Source: Kitasatospora cineracea (GTDB taxonomy: Bacteria; Actinomycetota; Actinomycetes; Streptomycetales; Streptomycetaceae). Taken from it: a stretch of DNA of 64,000 nt. The position numbers and the translations under genes are program-made. Where the stretch lies: assembly GCF_003751605.1 (NCBI RefSeq), contig NZ_RJVJ01000001.1, positions 4,836,001-4,900,000 on the forward strand, in the 5' to 3' direction. This document shows, one piece after another, positions 63,081 to 64,000 of the stretch. Positions within the stretch are counted from its first letter, which is position 1. Every line of letters starts with the position of its first letter. Under the pieces are notes generated by a model. It saw only the letters and a list, made by a program, of their open reading frames with translations. It had not been told where the DNA came from and searched no databases.

Positions 63081-63862
63081 ACGCCTTCCGCCCGCACACC
63101 GTCGACCGGCACGCCGCCGACCCGCACACCCTGACCGGGGCGTACGCCGCGCACGCGCTGGACCCCGAGGAGAACGATGCCTTCGAACGCCACCTCGAGC
63201 ACTGCCCGTCCTGCGCGCAGGAGACCGCGGAGTTCGCCGCCGCCCTGGCCCGGCTCGGGGCGGCCGAGACGGCGGCCCCGCCGCCGGCGTTGAAGGCCCG
63301 GGTGCTGGCCGCGCTGCCGGGCGTCCGGCAGGAGGCCCCGCGGGTCGACGGCCCCGTCCCGCCGCGCACCCGCCCGGCCCGGCTGCGGCGCCGGTTCGCC
63401 CGCCGCGCACCGGGGTTGGCGCTCGCCGCCTGCCTAGCGCTGGCCCTCGGCGCGGGCGCCCTCGCCGTCCAGCAGCACCGGGAGGCCGAACGGGCCCGGG
63501 ACCGGGTCGCCGCGCTCGCCCGCCAGCAGGAGTCCGTCACCGCGCTGCTCACCGCACCGGACGCCCGCACCGCGACCGCCGCCACCGGCGGGGGCACCGC
63601 CACCGTCGTCTGGTCCGCCGCCCGCGGCCGGGCCGGCCTGCTCGCCGCCGGCCTCCCCGCCCCGGGCCCCGGCCGCACCTACCAGCTCTGGTACGACGAC
63701 GCGGGCACCATGCGCCCCGCCGGGCTGCTCCCCACGGGCACCGGCACCCTGCTGCTCAGCGGCCCGCTGGACGGCGCGGCGGGCGTCGGCGTCACCCTCG
63801 AACCGGCCGGCGGCTCCCCGCACCCGACCAGTGCCCCGGTGCTGCTGCTGCCGTTCGCCTGA
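63077..63862 (+). CDS. rskA: RskA-type membrane anti-sigma factor
   Basis: This 261-residue protein has an N-terminal zinc-finger-like anti-sigma domain (HTLTGAYAAHALDPEENDAF, HLEHCPSCAQE). One transmembrane helix near residue 118 follows (LALAACLALALGAGALAV), then a C-terminal RskA domain (RTYQLWYDDAGTMRPAGLLP). It should hold the ECF factor at the membrane until cleaved. GTG 63077 overlaps the sigma stop. A long hairpin follows the gene. Confidence 0.9.
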   Translation: MNAFRPHTVDRHAADPHTLTGAYAAHALDPEENDAFERHLEHCPSCAQETAEFAAALARLGAAETAAPPPALKARVLAALPGVRQEAPRVDGPVPPRTRPARLRRRFARRAPGLALAACLALALGAGALAVQQHREAERARDRVAALARQQESVTALLTAPDARTATAATGGGTATVVWSAARGRAGLLAAGLPAPGPGRTYQLWYDDAGTMRPAGLLPTGTGTLLLSGPLDGAAGVGVTLEPAGGSPHPTSAPVLLLPFA

Positions 63863-63874
63863 GCGGCCCGACCC

Positions 63875-63911
63875 ACCCGGCCCGGCCGAGGTCCGGCCGA
63901 CCGGGCCGGGT
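63875..63911 (+). terminator. Hairpin terminator after rskA
   Basis: The 11-bp arms (63875-63885, 63901-63911) match exactly and the pairing can extend outward with a few mismatches. Confidence 0.7.
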
Positions 63912-63995
63912 GTGTCGGGTAGGGCGGGGGTGCTCCCGCGGGTAGGTTCCCGGGAGGGGCCACGGGGCGGGCCCCCACGGGGAGGGGAGAACGCG

Positions 63996-64000
63996 ATGGC
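63996..64000 (+). CDS. Start of a gene cut off by the window end
   Basis: ATG at 63996 follows the ribosome site GGAGGGGAG by six bases; only the first five bases are inside the window, so the product is unknown. Confidence 0.45.

Overview
The window reads as chromosomal DNA from a high-GC filamentous actinomycete of the Streptomyces/Kitasatospora type. Evidence includes GTG and TTG starts, many 1-4 base gene overlaps, an SsgA-like sporulation protein (59.4 kb), mycothiol-dependent formaldehyde metabolism (57-59 kb), a sigma-B-type regulon and many secreted polysaccharide hydrolases. I saw no rRNA, tRNA, transposase, integrase or CRISPR array. Function calls come from motif recognition only; no database search was run.

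Layout. 0-4 kb: a minus-strand trio of translationally overlapping genes (ThDP pyruvate-oxidase-like enzyme, membrane protein, GMC oxidoreductase cut by the window edge). 4-13 kb: mostly small enzyme/regulator pairs in divergent arrangement: LysR/SDR, MerR/DUF4188 and TetR/DUF4345, each with candidate operator repeats in the shared promoter region. 13.5-23.5 kb: a sigma-B-type stress module. It holds a sigma factor, a STAS anti-anti-sigma factor, an RsbW-like kinase, a 1319-residue six-HAMP hybrid histidine kinase and an ANTAR-GAF-PAS-PP2C phosphatase. Two near-identical divergent sigma-B-like promoters lie in front of it. 23.7-27.4 kb: a thioesterase, a membrane protein and a NarL-type two-component pair.

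27.5-31 kb holds the best candidate for an under-described system: four tightly coupled genes encoding a two-TM membrane protein, an unrecognised 370-residue protein, an EACC1-type small protein and a caspase-fold protease. This looks like an actinobacterial conflict/immunity operon with two components I cannot name.

31-49 kb: a DUF2231-Rieske protein whose frame runs into the next gene, a TPR protein, an MFS transporter, and three secreted beta-1,3-glucan-type enzymes (GH64-CBM6, GH16-ricin and a GH55-like beta-helix). The GH16 gene is preceded by two identical LacI-type palindromes. An acyl-CoA ligase, esterase, truncated amidohydrolase, DMT transporter and EEP-family protein are also here. 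49-57 kb: DedA, TerD-VWA, M4 protease, phosphotransferase, a GDT1-type Mn exporter under a yybP-ykoY manganese riboswitch, and a P450 with its ferredoxin. 57-64 kb: MBL hydrolase and mycothiol formaldehyde dehydrogenase, SsgA-like protein, and a locus resembling the mycobacterial SigK system (fasciclin lipoprotein, molybdopterin oxidoreductase, ECF sigma, RskA anti-sigma).

A recurring non-coding theme is short tandem duplication at gene ends. At three genes (10.2, 37.2 and 47.9 kb) the repeat unit carries the stop codon and its period is not a multiple of three, so TGA triplets fall in every frame.
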